From UBA5704 sp036264355 (GTDB taxonomy: Bacteria > Acidobacteriota > Thermoanaerobaculia > Multivoradales > UBA5704), in assembly GCA_036264355.1 (NCBI GenBank), contig DATARD010000245.1, forward strand, positions 1-64,000: DNA of 64,000 nt. The letters run 5' to 3'. The position numbers and the translations under genes are program-made. Under the pieces are notes generated by a model. That model ran no database searches. It was not told the DNA's origin and saw nothing but the letters and a program-made list of their open reading frames with translations. Below are positions 16,702-26,403 of this stretch, one piece after another (within the stretch, counting starts at the first letter, position 1; each line of letters opens with the position of its first letter).

Positions 16702-19367
16702 CCGCCGGGTTCTTCTTTCGCGCCCTCGTCCGGGAGTCGCGCGGCGCCCGCGGACGCCTCATCTTCTTCGTCGCCTGCCTGTCGGTCGGCGTCGCCGCGG
16801 TGGTCGCCGTCTCCGGCCTCTCCGCCAGCCTGGACGAGGGGATCCGCGGCGAAGCGCGCCAGCTCCTCGCCGCCGACCTGGCGATCGACGGCAACCGGCC
16901 GCTGCCACCCGGGCTCGACCTCGCCAAGATCGGCCTCGCCGGGGCGGTGCGCACGGAAGTCCGCGAGACGGTGACGATCGTCGCCGCGCCACCGGCCGCC
17001 CCGGCTCCGGGACAGCCGGAGCAGCCCGGCCCCAGCCAGCTCGCCGAGCTCAAGGTGATCGACGGCGAGTATCCGTTCTACGGCGATCTCAAGCTCAATC
17101 CACAGCGCCCTTTGCGCGAGCTGTTGCGGCCCGACACGGCGGTGGCGGCCAGCGACCTGCTGGCGCACCTCCACCTGCGCACCGGCGACACGCTGCGCAT
17201 CGGCGGCCAGCCGTTCCGCATCGCCGGAGTCGTGCTCTCGGAGCCGGACCGGATCAGCATCTCGATGACCCTCGGGCCGCGCATCTTCCTCTCCGGCGAA
17301 GGGTTCGCCCGCACCGGCCTCGAAACGCGCGGCAGCCGCATCAGCCACCGCACGCTGATCAAGCTCCCCGCCGGCGCCGCCGCCTCGCTCCGCGACATCC
17401 AGGCGCGGTTGCGGCAGGCGCTCCCGGAGATGACCTACCGCATCCAGACCTTCCGCGACGCCCAGCCGGCGCTGCGCGAGAACATCTCGCGCATCGAGCG
17501 CTTCCTCGGCCTCGTGGCCCTGCTCTCGCTCTTCGTCGGCGGCATCGGCGTCGCGCAGAGCGTCCGCGCCTGGCTGGCCGGCCGCCTCGACGCCATCGCG
17601 GTGCTCAAGTGCCTGGGGATGCGGCCGCGCGAGATCTTCCCCCTCTACCTCGGGCAGACGGCTCTCCTCGGCCTCGCCGGCAGCGTCGTGGGGATCATCG
17701 CCGGCGCCGCGGTGCAGCTCATCCTGCCGTCGCTCTTTCCGGACCTCATCCCGGCCGAGCTGATCCGCCCCTGGCAGCCGGGGGCGCTGCTGCGCGGCCT
17801 CGGCCTCGGGGTCGGCGTCGCCCTGCTGTTCAGTCTGCCGCCGCTCTCCACCGTCTTGCGGGTGCCGCCGGCGCGGGTGCTGCGCCGCGAGGCCGAGCCG
17901 CTGCCGAGCCACCGCTGGACGACCGCGCTCACCGTCGCCGTGCTCGCCCTCGGCGTGTGGACCATGGCCAGCCTGCAGGCCCACTCCTGGGATCTCGGCG
18001 CGCGCTTCACCGCCGGCGTCGCGCTGGCCGCCGCGCTCCTCGCCGGGGCCGCGGTGCTCGTCTCGCGCGGCGTGCGGCGCATTCAGCGCGGTGTCTCGAG
18101 CAGTGTGCGCAGCCTCTGGCTCCGCCACGGCCTCGCCTCCCTCGCCCGTCCCGGCGCCGGCGCGATGAGCGCCATCGTCGCCCTCGGCCTCGGCGTGCTG
18201 GTGGTGGTCGCCATGTCGCTCGTCGAGCGGCGGCTCACCGCAGAGCTCTCCGCCGAGCTGCCGACCAACGCGCCGACCGCCTTCCTGATCGACATCCAGC
18301 CGGCGCAGTGGCCCGGTGTCGAGGCGCTGCTGCACAAGGCCGGCGCCCTGCACATCGACTCGGTGCCGGTGGTGATGGGCCGCCTCGCCGCGATCGACGG
18401 CAAGAGCGTCGAGGAGATGGCGCGAGCCGAAGAGGCGGAGATGGAAAAAGCCCAGAAGGGAGAGGGCGAGGGAGCGCACGAGAGATCTGCCGGGGGTCGG
18501 CACGGCGGCTTCGGCGGCCCGCGCCAACACGGCCCGGGCGGCCCCGGCGGCAGACGCCGCTGGGCGCTCTCGCGCGAGCAACGGCTCACCTACATGCGCG
18601 AGCTGCCCAAGGACAACGTCGTCGTCGCCGGCTCGCTGTGGAGCGATCCCGACCATGCGGAGGTGAGCGTCGAGCAGGAGTTCGCCGAGAACCTGGGGAT
18701 CGGTTTGGGCTCCACGCTTCGCTTCGACATCCAGGGCGTGCCGGTCGATCTCAAGGTCACCAGCCTGCGGACGGTCGACTGGAAGACGTTCGGGATCAAT
18801 TTCTTCCTGGTTGTGGAGCCGGGCGTGCTGGACGCCGCGCCGCAGCAGCGCCTCGCCGCCGTCCTCCTTCCCAAGGGCGGCGAGCAGCGGGTGCAGGACC
18901 TTCTCGCCGCGAGCTATCCCAACGTCACCGTGCTGCGCATCCGCGAAATCCTGGAGAAGATCGTCAAGGTGATGGACCGCATCGGCCTGGGCATCCGCTT
19001 CCTGGGCGGCTTCACGGTGCTCGCCGGGATCGCCATCCTGGCTGGCGCGGTGAGCGCCGGCTCGGCCCGGCGCGGCCGGGAGGTGGCGCTGCTCAAGACG
19101 CTCGGCATGACCCGCCGCGGCGTGGCCGGCGCCTTCGCGGTCGAGTACGCTCTGATCGGCCTGGTGGCCGCGGCGATCGGCGCGGGCGGCGGTTACGCGC
19201 TCGCCTGGGGAGTGATCACCCGCGGCTTCGAGCTGACCTGGGAGATCCAGCCCTGGCCGCTCGTCATCGCGCTGCTCGCCGGCGTCACCTTGACCGTCGT
19301 CGCCGGTCTCGCCGCCAGCCTGCGCGCCCTGGAGCGCCGGCCGATCGAAGTGCTGCGCGCGGAGTAG
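16698..19367 (+). CDS. ybbP: FtsX-like ABC permease YbbP
   Basis: 889 residues with a GTG start overlapping the ybbA stop. The N-terminal membrane helix (LIFFVACLSVGVAAVVAVSG) is followed by a large extracytoplasmic domain. Two FtsX-type three-helix blocks follow (about residues 255-390 and 770-885), the second ending RRPIEVLRAE. A Gly/Pro-rich charged insert lies in the second periplasmic domain near residue 600. The homologous E. coli complex is thought to extract or move hydrophobic molecules near the inner membrane, handing them to TesA. Confidence 0.9.
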   Translation: MTAGFFFRALVRESRGARGRLIFFVACLSVGVAAVVAVSGLSASLDEGIRGEARQLLAADLAIDGNRPLPPGLDLAKIGLAGAVRTEVRETVTIVAAPPAAPAPGQPEQPGPSQLAELKVIDGEYPFYGDLKLNPQRPLRELLRPDTAVAASDLLAHLHLRTGDTLRIGGQPFRIAGVVLSEPDRISISMTLGPRIFLSGEGFARTGLETRGSRISHRTLIKLPAGAAASLRDIQARLRQALPEMTYRIQTFRDAQPALRENISRIERFLGLVALLSLFVGGIGVAQSVRAWLAGRLDAIAVLKCLGMRPREIFPLYLGQTALLGLAGSVVGIIAGAAVQLILPSLFPDLIPAELIRPWQPGALLRGLGLGVGVALLFSLPPLSTVLRVPPARVLRREAEPLPSHRWTTALTVAVLALGVWTMASLQAHSWDLGARFTAGVALAAALLAGAAVLVSRGVRRIQRGVSSSVRSLWLRHGLASLARPGAGAMSAIVALGLGVLVVVAMSLVERRLTAELSAELPTNAPTAFLIDIQPAQWPGVEALLHKAGALHIDSVPVVMGRLAAIDGKSVEEMARAEEAEMEKAQKGEGEGAHERSAGGRHGGFGGPRQHGPGGPGGRRRWALSREQRLTYMRELPKDNVVVAGSLWSDPDHAEVSVEQEFAENLGIGLGSTLRFDIQGVPVDLKVTSLRTVDWKTFGINFFLVVEPGVLDAAPQQRLAAVLLPKGGEQRVQDLLAASYPNVTVLRIREILEKIVKVMDRIGLGIRFLGGFTVLAGIAILAGAVSAGSARRGREVALLKTLGMTRRGVAGAFAVEYALIGLVAAAIGAGGGYALAWGVITRGFELTWEIQPWPLVIALLAGVTLTVVAGLAASLRALERRPIEVLRAE

Positions 19368-19368
19368 G

Positions 19369-20862
19369 TCACCGCAGCGGCGGCACGTGCGGCCCGGTGC
19401 GGTGCCGGAGAATGATGACGTCGTTTCCCTCACTGCCATCCTCTCCGGCTGGAAAGCGGGCGACCTCTGCATAGCGGCGCTGGAACCACGGCGTCTTGCG
19501 CAGCGCTCCCAACAACCCCTCCAGCGCCGGGCGGACGACGAGCACTTCGGTGGGCCGGTTGTAGAACCCCTTCGCCACGGTCTTCTGCTCGACGTACGGC
19601 ACGTCGTCCGGTGTCACCAGCCCGAGCAGGTCTTCGACATGCCGCTCGCTGAAGTAGGCGAGGGTGCCGACCTCCAACGCCGAGACTTCTTCCGCGGGTT
19701 CGGTGTGATCCCGAATCCACAGCCCCGCCGCACGGTAGGCCTCTTCGAGCGGCGGGTGAGCCATGGCGTTCAGCCAGCGGATGCTCCGGATAGCGGCTGG
19801 AACGGCGAGGAGAAGGACGAGGACGATCGCGGCGATTGGTTGGAACCGCTCCGAACGGACCAAGCCGGCCAGACCGTCGGCCGCGAAGCCGATCGCGACC
19901 AGCAGGACCACCACCGGCGGCGCGGCGTACCAGGCGAAGAACGGCACTCCGAGGAGAGGATAGAGGATGGCCAGGCTGCCGCCGAAGAGGATGAGCAGCC
20001 GTCCCGCCCGGCCGCCCCGGCGCCAGAGCGGCCATAATCCGGCGAGCCCCGCGGCGGCCCACACCGGCCAGAGCGCCCCGAGATGCCGGCGCAGCAGCGG
20101 CACGGCGCCGGGCCAGAACGCCCGCCCGCTCGACCGCGCCGCCGGATCCCACGCGGCGAACGCGCGCTTGGCGGCCAGGGTGTTCGGCACCGCGGTGCCG
20201 AAGTAGCGCCAGGAGGCGAAGAGCCCGGCGGCCAGCACGAGCGCCGCGACCACGGAGAAGAGCACCGGAAAACGCCGCCGCTCCTGCCACAGCAACAGAC
20301 CGAGCGCCGCGAGCCCGATCCCGGCATCCGGCCGGAACCACACCGCCGCACCGGCCAGCAGCCCGGCCCACCCCGGCCGCCGCTCCGCGCAGACCGCCGC
20401 CGCGGTGAGCAGCGCGAAGACCATGAAGACGCCTGCGCCGTGCACCGCCCAGAGGAAGGTCGAGCCGACGAGCAGCGTGCCGCCGAGGAAACCGGCGAGG
20501 CGCGCCCGCGTGCCAGCCATCAGCAGGCCCGCCGTCACCACCAGCCCCACCGCCGTGGTCACCGTCCCCAGCCAGTGGACCGGCACTCCGGTCAGCTTGT
20601 TCCAGAACGCCAGCCAGAAGACCATTCCCGGCTCGGTGACGCCGTAGACCCTTTCCCCGGCATTGAAGACGAAGCCGTTGCCGTGCGCCAGGTTCCAGGC
20701 GTAGCGGTAGGTGATGAAGAAATCGTCCAGGCTGCGGCCGGCGAGCCGCGCCACGAACACCGCCGCCAGAATCCCCCAGAAGGCCCATGCCGCCGGCACC
20801 AGCCAGCTCTTCTTGTCCTTGCAGTCCGTGCCGTCCTTTGGGTCCTTCTCGTCCTTTTCCAC
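19369..20862 (-). CDS. GT-C-type membrane glycosyltransferase (ArnT/PMT-like)
   Basis: 497 residues with about 10-12 predicted membrane helices. The first loop holds the acidic pair DDFFITYRYAWNLAHGNGF, then NAGERVYGVTEPG, characteristic of lipid-phosphate-sugar-dependent GT-C enzymes, where the acidic residues are catalytic. A soluble domain of about 100 residues closes the protein. The N-terminal dozen residues are very charged (MEKDEKDPKDG). It is the last gene of the cell-envelope run and ends two bases from ybbP, facing it. Acceptor and donor are unknown. Confidence 0.75.
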   Translation of the reverse strand: MEKDEKDPKDGTDCKDKKSWLVPAAWAFWGILAAVFVARLAGRSLDDFFITYRYAWNLAHGNGFVFNAGERVYGVTEPGMVFWLAFWNKLTGVPVHWLGTVTTAVGLVVTAGLLMAGTRARLAGFLGGTLLVGSTFLWAVHGAGVFMVFALLTAAAVCAERRPGWAGLLAGAAVWFRPDAGIGLAALGLLLWQERRRFPVLFSVVAALVLAAGLFASWRYFGTAVPNTLAAKRAFAAWDPAARSSGRAFWPGAVPLLRRHLGALWPVWAAAGLAGLWPLWRRGGRAGRLLILFGGSLAILYPLLGVPFFAWYAAPPVVVLLVAIGFAADGLAGLVRSERFQPIAAIVLVLLLAVPAAIRSIRWLNAMAHPPLEEAYRAAGLWIRDHTEPAEEVSALEVGTLAYFSERHVEDLLGLVTPDDVPYVEQKTVAKGFYNRPTEVLVVRPALEGLLGALRKTPWFQRRYAEVARFPAGEDGSEGNDVIILRHRTGPHVPPLR

Positions 20863-20865
20863 CCT

Positions 20866-21831
20866 CTACTCCGGCCCGCTGCCGCGGTCCAGCAGATAGC
20901 TCACCGGCACGAAATCAACGCCTTGCGCTTTCGCCCGCGGCACCTCCTCGGCGAGCATGGCCAGCGTGTCCGGGTGCGGATGCCCGATCGCCACCGCCGC
21001 GCCGCGCGTGCGGGCGACTTCGAGCAGGCGGCGGAACTGCTCCTGGGCGGCGGGGATGCCCGGATCGGAGTCGAGAAAGACCTGCCGCTCGGCCGCCGGC
21101 ACGCCGAGCGCCAGAGCGGTGCGGTAGCCGACGCTGTCGGGGCCGGTGCGCGAGTCGAGGAAGAAGAGACCGCGCGCGGAGAGCACCTGGAGGATGGCGT
21201 TCATCGAGCGCGCGTCGGCCGACAGGCCGGAGCCCATGTGGTTGTTCACCCCGACCGCGCCCGGCACTGCCTGGAGCGCCGCCAGGGTGCGGTTGCGCAG
21301 CTCGCCGTCCGTCATGCCGAGACGCAGCGCGCCGGGGCCGGGGTTCTCGCCGTGCTTGGGCTGCATGGGGAGGTGGAGCAGGATCTCCTTGCGCTGGCTG
21401 CGCAACTGCTCGACCACCGCCGGAGTGTTCTCCTCGAACGGGAGGACGGCGTAGGTGATGGTCACGCCCAGCCTCGCCAGGGGAATGAGGTCGTCCGTGC
21501 TGCGGCCGAGGTCGTCGATGACGAGGGCGACGCGCGACGGCCGGGAGACGGGCGTGCCCTCCGCCGGCACGGAGGACGCGGAGGGTGTGGCCTCTGACAC
21601 GGGCGGCGGAGCCGGCTCGCGGTGCTCGGGTCCGGCGTGGCGCGGCGGCTTCTCCGGCTGCTCCTTCCGGGGGCTCGGGGTTGTCTCCCGCTCCGCGCTC
21701 GACTCCTCGCGGCGCGGGCCGCGCAAGTCGCACGCCAGATAGAGGATGCCGGCGCCCGCCAGGGCGCCGAGCAGGAAAAGCCAGAGCCCCGCGAGGCCGG
21801 AGCGCTTGGGGCGGGGACGGCGGTTGGGCAT
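20866..21831 (-). CDS. Divergent polysaccharide deacetylase family protein (YibQ-like)
   Basis: 321 residues. A membrane anchor near residues 13-33 is followed by a Pro/Glu-rich linker, then the deacetylase fold with the motif Asp in VALVIDDLG, HLPMQP and NNHMGS, and the late IGHPHPDT. This is the divergent polysaccharide deacetylase family (E. coli YibQ), usually beside envC, as here. Three bases separate it from the GT-C gene. The substrate is unknown. Confidence 0.88.
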   Translation of the reverse strand: MPNRRPRPKRSGLAGLWLFLLGALAGAGILYLACDLRGPRREESSAERETTPSPRKEQPEKPPRHAGPEHREPAPPPVSEATPSASSVPAEGTPVSRPSRVALVIDDLGRSTDDLIPLARLGVTITYAVLPFEENTPAVVEQLRSQRKEILLHLPMQPKHGENPGPGALRLGMTDGELRNRTLAALQAVPGAVGVNNHMGSGLSADARSMNAILQVLSARGLFFLDSRTGPDSVGYRTALALGVPAAERQVFLDSDPGIPAAQEQFRRLLEVARTRGAAVAIGHPHPDTLAMLAEEVPRAKAQGVDFVPVSYLLDRGSGPE

Positions 21832-21849
21832 TGGAGGGTGGAGGGCCGG

Positions 21850-23034
21850 TCAGGCGACCTTGCGCTCCTCTTCCTCGCCGCCACCGAGGAGCCGCTGCAC
21901 GGCGCGCCGCAGGATCAGCTCGCTCATCGGCACGTCCTTCTCCAGATAGGTGCGCACCCGCTCGTCCACCAGGAGGTCCGGCTTGAGGGCTTCGCGGATC
22001 GGCTTCTTGTCCGGTCCGGTGTAGAAGGACTCGGTGAACAGCAGCCGGCCGCCGGTCGACAGCTCGGCCCACCCCTGATGGCCGGCATAGCCGAAGGTCC
22101 GCTCGCCGACCAGGTCGGCCTTGATCTTCTGCCGCAGCACGGTGGCGAGGACCTCGGAAGCGCCCAGCGTGCCGCGGTCCACCAGCACGACCACCCGGCC
22201 CTGCCACGCCGGCTTGGCGGTGGCGGCGAAGGTCTTCACCTCCTCCGCGCGGCGCTTGAGGATGCCGAGGTCGCCGTTGGCGAACAGCTTGGCGGTCGCA
22301 TAGGCCGCCTCCGGATCACCGGAAGAGACGCCGCGCAGGTCGATGAGCAGGCCGTGCCGGGTCTTCTCGGTGTTGGCCGCCAGCAGCTTCTCCACCTGCT
22401 CGGCGGTCTGCGCGTCGAAGGTGGGGATGCGCAGCAAGGCCGCTCCCTGCACTTCGTCCAGCGACGGCGGCGGCGGCGTGAACGGCGCGAGCACGAACGA
22501 CGCCTGCACCGGCTCGCCGAGGCGGATCAGCTCCATGGAGATCTTGGTGCCCGGCTTGCCGGCGAGGACCTCCTGCATCTCCCAGAGCGGCATCTGGCGG
22601 GTCGACTGGTCGCTGATCTTGGCCACGATGTCACCCGGCTTGAAGCCCGCCTGGCCGGCCGGTCCCCCCTTGTCGACCGCCACCACGTAGGTGACGCCGT
22701 GCTCCTTGAGCAGGATCACGCCGCTGTGCAGCCAGCCGACGTTGCGCGCCTCGGTGTAGCCCTGCACCTGCGACGCCGGCACGTAGAGGGAGAAGGGGTC
22801 GAGGGCGTCGGTGGTGCCGTCGAGCGCGCCGGCCATCAGGACGTCCATGTTCGGCTGGTCGACGTAGGTCTGGCGCACCAAGCCCAGCACCTCGGTGAAC
22901 ACCGAGAGGTATTTGTACAGGGAGTCGTCGTCGGACGGCTGCCCCCGGTCCGCGGCGCGCAGCAGCGTACCGGCGAGCATGGGGACGGTGATGACGAAAG
23001 AGACGACGAAGAACGCGATACGACTACGGCTCAT
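21850..23034 (-). CDS. S41 C-terminal-processing protease homologue, catalytic dyad missing
   Basis: 394 residues: signal/anchor helix, N-terminal helical domain (DPFSLYVP), PDZ domain (GGPAGQAGFKPGDIV) and the S41 core. Active CtpA/Prc enzymes have SASASE with the middle Ser catalytic and TFGKG with the Lys 25 residues later. Here the matching segments read TLGASE (Gly at the Ser position) and TFGYAG (Tyr at the Lys position), with spacing kept. By sequence this is therefore likely an inactive pseudoprotease. It overlaps envC by four bases, and an envC-ctp-yibQ order is common. Confidence 0.85.
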   Translation of the reverse strand: MSRSRIAFFVVSFVITVPMLAGTLLRAADRGQPSDDDSLYKYLSVFTEVLGLVRQTYVDQPNMDVLMAGALDGTTDALDPFSLYVPASQVQGYTEARNVGWLHSGVILLKEHGVTYVVAVDKGGPAGQAGFKPGDIVAKISDQSTRQMPLWEMQEVLAGKPGTKISMELIRLGEPVQASFVLAPFTPPPPSLDEVQGAALLRIPTFDAQTAEQVEKLLAANTEKTRHGLLIDLRGVSSGDPEAAYATAKLFANGDLGILKRRAEEVKTFAATAKPAWQGRVVVLVDRGTLGASEVLATVLRQKIKADLVGERTFGYAGHQGWAELSTGGRLLFTESFYTGPDKKPIREALKPDLLVDERVRTYLEKDVPMSELILRRAVQRLLGGGEEEERKVA

Positions 23035-24230
23035 GGAGACCCCCGTAACCAGCTCAAAGGGTCGTCGGGACGATTCTCGACGCGGATTTCAAAGTACAGG
23101 CTGCTCGATGCAAGCCCCACGACATCGCCTAAAGATACCATATCCCCGGCGCTTTTCTTGAGATCGGTGAGGCCGGCGTACAGGGTGAAGACGCGGCCGG
23201 GGTGATGGACCACCACCGTATTGCCGTAGCCCTCGAACGGCGCCGCATAGACGACCTTGCCCGGAAAGACGGCGCGCACCTCGGCGGCCGGCGCGGTGCC
23301 GAGGTCGACGCCGTTGTGCGGCACCCGGGTGTGGTAGCGCGGATCGAGGCGGGGACCGAAGCCCGCCGTCACCTTCCCCTCGGCCGGCCAGTCGAGCACG
23401 CCGCGGAAGCGCTGGATGGGCGTCCCCTCCAGGCTTGCCTGGTCGCGGCCATAGCGGCCATAGAGGAGGTCGAGCAGCTCGGAAAGCTTGCTCGCGCGCT
23501 CGGTCAGCTCGGTGGCCCGCGCCTCCAGCGCCTGCCCTTCCTTCTCCATGCGCGCGAGCAGCGCCGCCTTGCGCTCGCGCATCGCGAACAGCTCGCGGCG
23601 GCGCGCCGACTCGCGTTCGATCCAGCGTTCGCTCTCCCCCCGCTCGGCGACCAGCCGGTCGCGCTCCTTGCCGAGCAGGTCGCGCACGCCGCGATAGCGG
23701 TCGAAGGTTTCGCGGTCGCGGCGCGCCAGGTAGCGCATCAGGCGGAGCGACGGCAGCAGCGGCCGCTGCGGATCGAGCGCGAGGACGAGGCGCAGATACC
23801 CCTGGCGGCCGAGGCGGTAGAGAGCGGCGAGGCGGCCGTTCATGGCAAGCCGGGCGGCGGTGACGTCCTGCTCCAGCCGCGCCACCTGCCGCTCCCCCGC
23901 CTCCGCCCGCCGCGCCGAGAGATCGTGCGCCGCCGCCGCCTCGGCGAGACGGGCCTCCTGGAGCTGCAGCTCGGTGTCGGCCGCCGCGAGCTCATCCTCC
24001 AGACTGGTGCGGCGCTGGCTCTCCTGCTCCAGCCGCGCCTGCAGGCGGGCGATCTCGGCGCGCAGCGAGGCGAGCTCCTGCTCGCGGGCGGTGATCGCAG
24101 GGTTGGCCGCGGCGGAAGACGCGCCGCCGGCCGGCTCCTGGAGCAGCGGGAAAAGCAGCGCGAGACCGAGCAGGATCGTGACGGCGGCCGCGCTCGCCGC
24201 GCTCGCCGCGGACCGGGTCCGGGACCTCAT
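23031..24230 (-). CDS. envC: EnvC-type murein hydrolase activator
   Basis: 399 residues. A signal/membrane helix leads into a long coiled coil (about residues 48-265) and a C-terminal LytM/M23 domain. The domain keeps HNGVDLG, but the second histidine motif is lost: HLHFE of active enzymes is SLYFE, and the YAHL segment is YAGL. Such degenerate LytM proteins activate amidases at the division septum instead of cutting murein. The coiled coil is the part that EnvC uses for FtsEX. Overlaps of four bases on both sides tie it to the peptidase and the S41 gene. Confidence 0.9.
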   Translation of the reverse strand: MRSRTRSAASAASAAAVTILLGLALLFPLLQEPAGGASSAAANPAITAREQELASLRAEIARLQARLEQESQRRTSLEDELAAADTELQLQEARLAEAAAAHDLSARRAEAGERQVARLEQDVTAARLAMNGRLAALYRLGRQGYLRLVLALDPQRPLLPSLRLMRYLARRDRETFDRYRGVRDLLGKERDRLVAERGESERWIERESARRRELFAMRERKAALLARMEKEGQALEARATELTERASKLSELLDLLYGRYGRDQASLEGTPIQRFRGVLDWPAEGKVTAGFGPRLDPRYHTRVPHNGVDLGTAPAAEVRAVFPGKVVYAAPFEGYGNTVVVHHPGRVFTLYAGLTDLKKSAGDMVSLGDVVGLASSSLYFEIRVENRPDDPLSWLRGSP

Positions 24231-26317
24231 TGCTCCCGGCGGACCAGCGCGGCCCAGAGGAAGCTCAGCTCGTCGGCGGCCTCCTCGATCTGTTTCGAGG
24301 TCGGCTTGCCGGTGCCGTGTCCGGCCCGCGTCTCGATGCGGATCAGCACCGGCGCCGGGCCGGCCTGGGCGCGCTGGAGAGCGGCGGCGAACTTGAAGCT
24401 GTGCGCCGGCACCACCCGGTCGTCATGGTCGGCGGTGGTGATGAGGACCGCCGGGTAGCTCGTCCCGTCGCGCACGTTGTGGTACGGCGAATATCCATAG
24501 AGGATGGAGAACTCGACCGGCTCGTCCGGCGAGCCGTAGTCCGACACCCATCCCCAGCCGATGGTGAACAGGTGGAAGCGCAGCATGTCGAGCACGCCGA
24601 CGCCCACCAGGGCGGCGCCGAAGAGGTCGGGCCGCTGGATCAGCGTCGCCGCCGCCAGCAGCCCGCCGTTGCTGTGGCCGCCGATGGCCAGCCGGTCGCG
24701 CGAGGTGACGCCGCTCGCGATCAGCCACTCGCCGGCGGCGATGAAGTCGTCGAACGTGTTCTGCTTCCGCCGCCGGCTCCCCGCCTGGTGCCACTCCTCG
24801 CCATACTCGCCGCCGCCGCGCACACCGGCCACCGCATACACGCCGCCGCGCTCCATCCACACCAGGAGCGGCAACGAAAAGCTCGGCGTCATCGCGGTGT
24901 TGAAGCCGCCGTAGCCGGAGAGATAGGTCGGGCGCCGGCCGTCGAACGGCTCGCCCTTGCGAGCCGTGATGAACATCGGCACCCGCGTGCCGTCGCGGCT
25001 GGGATAGAAGACCTGGCGGGTCTCGTAGTCGTCGGGATCGAACGCCAGGGCCGGCCGGCGGAAGACGCCGCACGTACCGGTCGCGCAGTCCCAGCGGTAG
25101 ATGGTGCCCGGGACGGTGAAGCTGGTGAAGCAGAAGAACGACTCGCGGTCGTTCCCGCGGCCGTAGAAACCGCTCACCGAGCCGAGCCCCGGCAGCTCGA
25201 GCTCGCCCAGCGGCTTGCCGTCGCGGCTGAAGAAGCGGACCTGGGAGTAGGCATCCTTCAGATAGTGGGCGACGAACCGGCCGGCCAGGCGGGAGACCGA
25301 CTGCAAGGTCTCCGCCGCCTCGGGGATCAGCTCCTGCCAGCGCTCGGGCGCCGGATCGCGCAGGTCGATGCCGGTCAGCCGGCCGCGCGGAGCGCCGTGG
25401 TCGGTGACGAACCAGACCACCGGCCCCTCGGTGCCGACGTAGGTGTAGCAGGCGTCGAAAGCGGCGAGCAGCTCGATGACTGGAGAGCCCGGCACGGAGA
25501 GATCCTTGTAGAAGATCGCGTTCTCGCTCTCCGTCCCCTTCCAGACGTGGATGAAGAGATACCGGCCGTCGTCGCTGACGAAGGGGATGAAGCCCATCTC
25601 CTTGTCGTCGAGCCGCTGGTAGATCAGCTCGTCCTCGCTCTGCGGCGTGCCCAGGCGGTGGTAGCAGAGCTTCTGCCAGAAGACCGCGTGGTCCAGCGGG
25701 CGGCCCCCGGCCGTCGGCTCGTCGTAGCGGCAATAGAAGAAGCCGGCGTTGTCGTGGGTCCAGGCCGACTGCGAGAACTTCACCCACTGCAAAAGATCGG
25801 GCAGATCGCGGCCGGTCTCCGCGTCGACGACCCGCCACTCCTGCCAGTCGGAGCCGGCGTGGGCGAGCCCGTAGGTCACCAGCCGGCCGTCCAGGCTGGC
25901 GTTGAAGGAGGTCACCGCCACCGTGCCGTCATGGGAAAGAGCATTGGGATCGATCAGCACGCGCGGCTCGCCGTCGAGGCTGTCCAGGGCGTAGAGCACG
26001 GACTGATCCTGCAAGCCGTCGTTGCGGAGGAAGAAATAGCGTCCGCCCTCGCACACCGGCACGCCGTAGCGCTCGTAGTTCCACAGCTCGGTCAGACGGC
26101 GGCGGAGCCCCTCGCGCTCCGGCAGGCTGCCCAGGTACTCCGCCGTCACCCGGTTCTCCGCCTCCACCCAGGCCCGGGTGTCCTCGGAGTCGAGATCCTC
26201 CAGCCAGCGGTAGGGATCGGCCACCGGCACGCCGTGCAGGACGTCCACATGCTCCAGCCGCGGCGTTTCAGGGTAGGCGCGGCGGGATGCCTCCAACCGT
26301 TCCAACGGAATTTGCAT
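24227..26317 (-). CDS. Prolyl oligopeptidase (S9A)
   Basis: 696 residues. An N-terminal seven-blade propeller is preceded by HVDVLHGVPVADPYRWLED. The C-terminal hydrolase has the nucleophile in GGHSNGG, the Asp in DHDDRV and the His in AGHGTG. No signal peptide is visible, so it is probably cytoplasmic, cutting peptides after proline. It overlaps envC by four bases (ATGA), so it heads the operon. The functional link to envelope genes is unclear. Confidence 0.95.
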   Translation of the reverse strand: MQIPLERLEASRRAYPETPRLEHVDVLHGVPVADPYRWLEDLDSEDTRAWVEAENRVTAEYLGSLPEREGLRRRLTELWNYERYGVPVCEGGRYFFLRNDGLQDQSVLYALDSLDGEPRVLIDPNALSHDGTVAVTSFNASLDGRLVTYGLAHAGSDWQEWRVVDAETGRDLPDLLQWVKFSQSAWTHDNAGFFYCRYDEPTAGGRPLDHAVFWQKLCYHRLGTPQSEDELIYQRLDDKEMGFIPFVSDDGRYLFIHVWKGTESENAIFYKDLSVPGSPVIELLAAFDACYTYVGTEGPVVWFVTDHGAPRGRLTGIDLRDPAPERWQELIPEAAETLQSVSRLAGRFVAHYLKDAYSQVRFFSRDGKPLGELELPGLGSVSGFYGRGNDRESFFCFTSFTVPGTIYRWDCATGTCGVFRRPALAFDPDDYETRQVFYPSRDGTRVPMFITARKGEPFDGRRPTYLSGYGGFNTAMTPSFSLPLLVWMERGGVYAVAGVRGGGEYGEEWHQAGSRRRKQNTFDDFIAAGEWLIASGVTSRDRLAIGGHSNGGLLAAATLIQRPDLFGAALVGVGVLDMLRFHLFTIGWGWVSDYGSPDEPVEFSILYGYSPYHNVRDGTSYPAVLITTADHDDRVVPAHSFKFAAALQRAQAGPAPVLIRIETRAGHGTGKPTSKQIEEAADELSFLWAALVRREQ

Positions 26318-26403
26318 CGAAAGTCAGATCCCTCTCTTCCTGCTCTGCTGCGAGAGCAGGCTTACCTCTCCCGGTGCCTCCGGAGGCAAGCTCCGGGACA
26401 ACG

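Noticed and set aside
16365..19472. 1035-codon open frame antisense to ybbA-ybbP
   Set aside because: Antisense shadow rich in His/Arg/Gly/Glu with no fold features; the plus strand encodes a convincing transporter.
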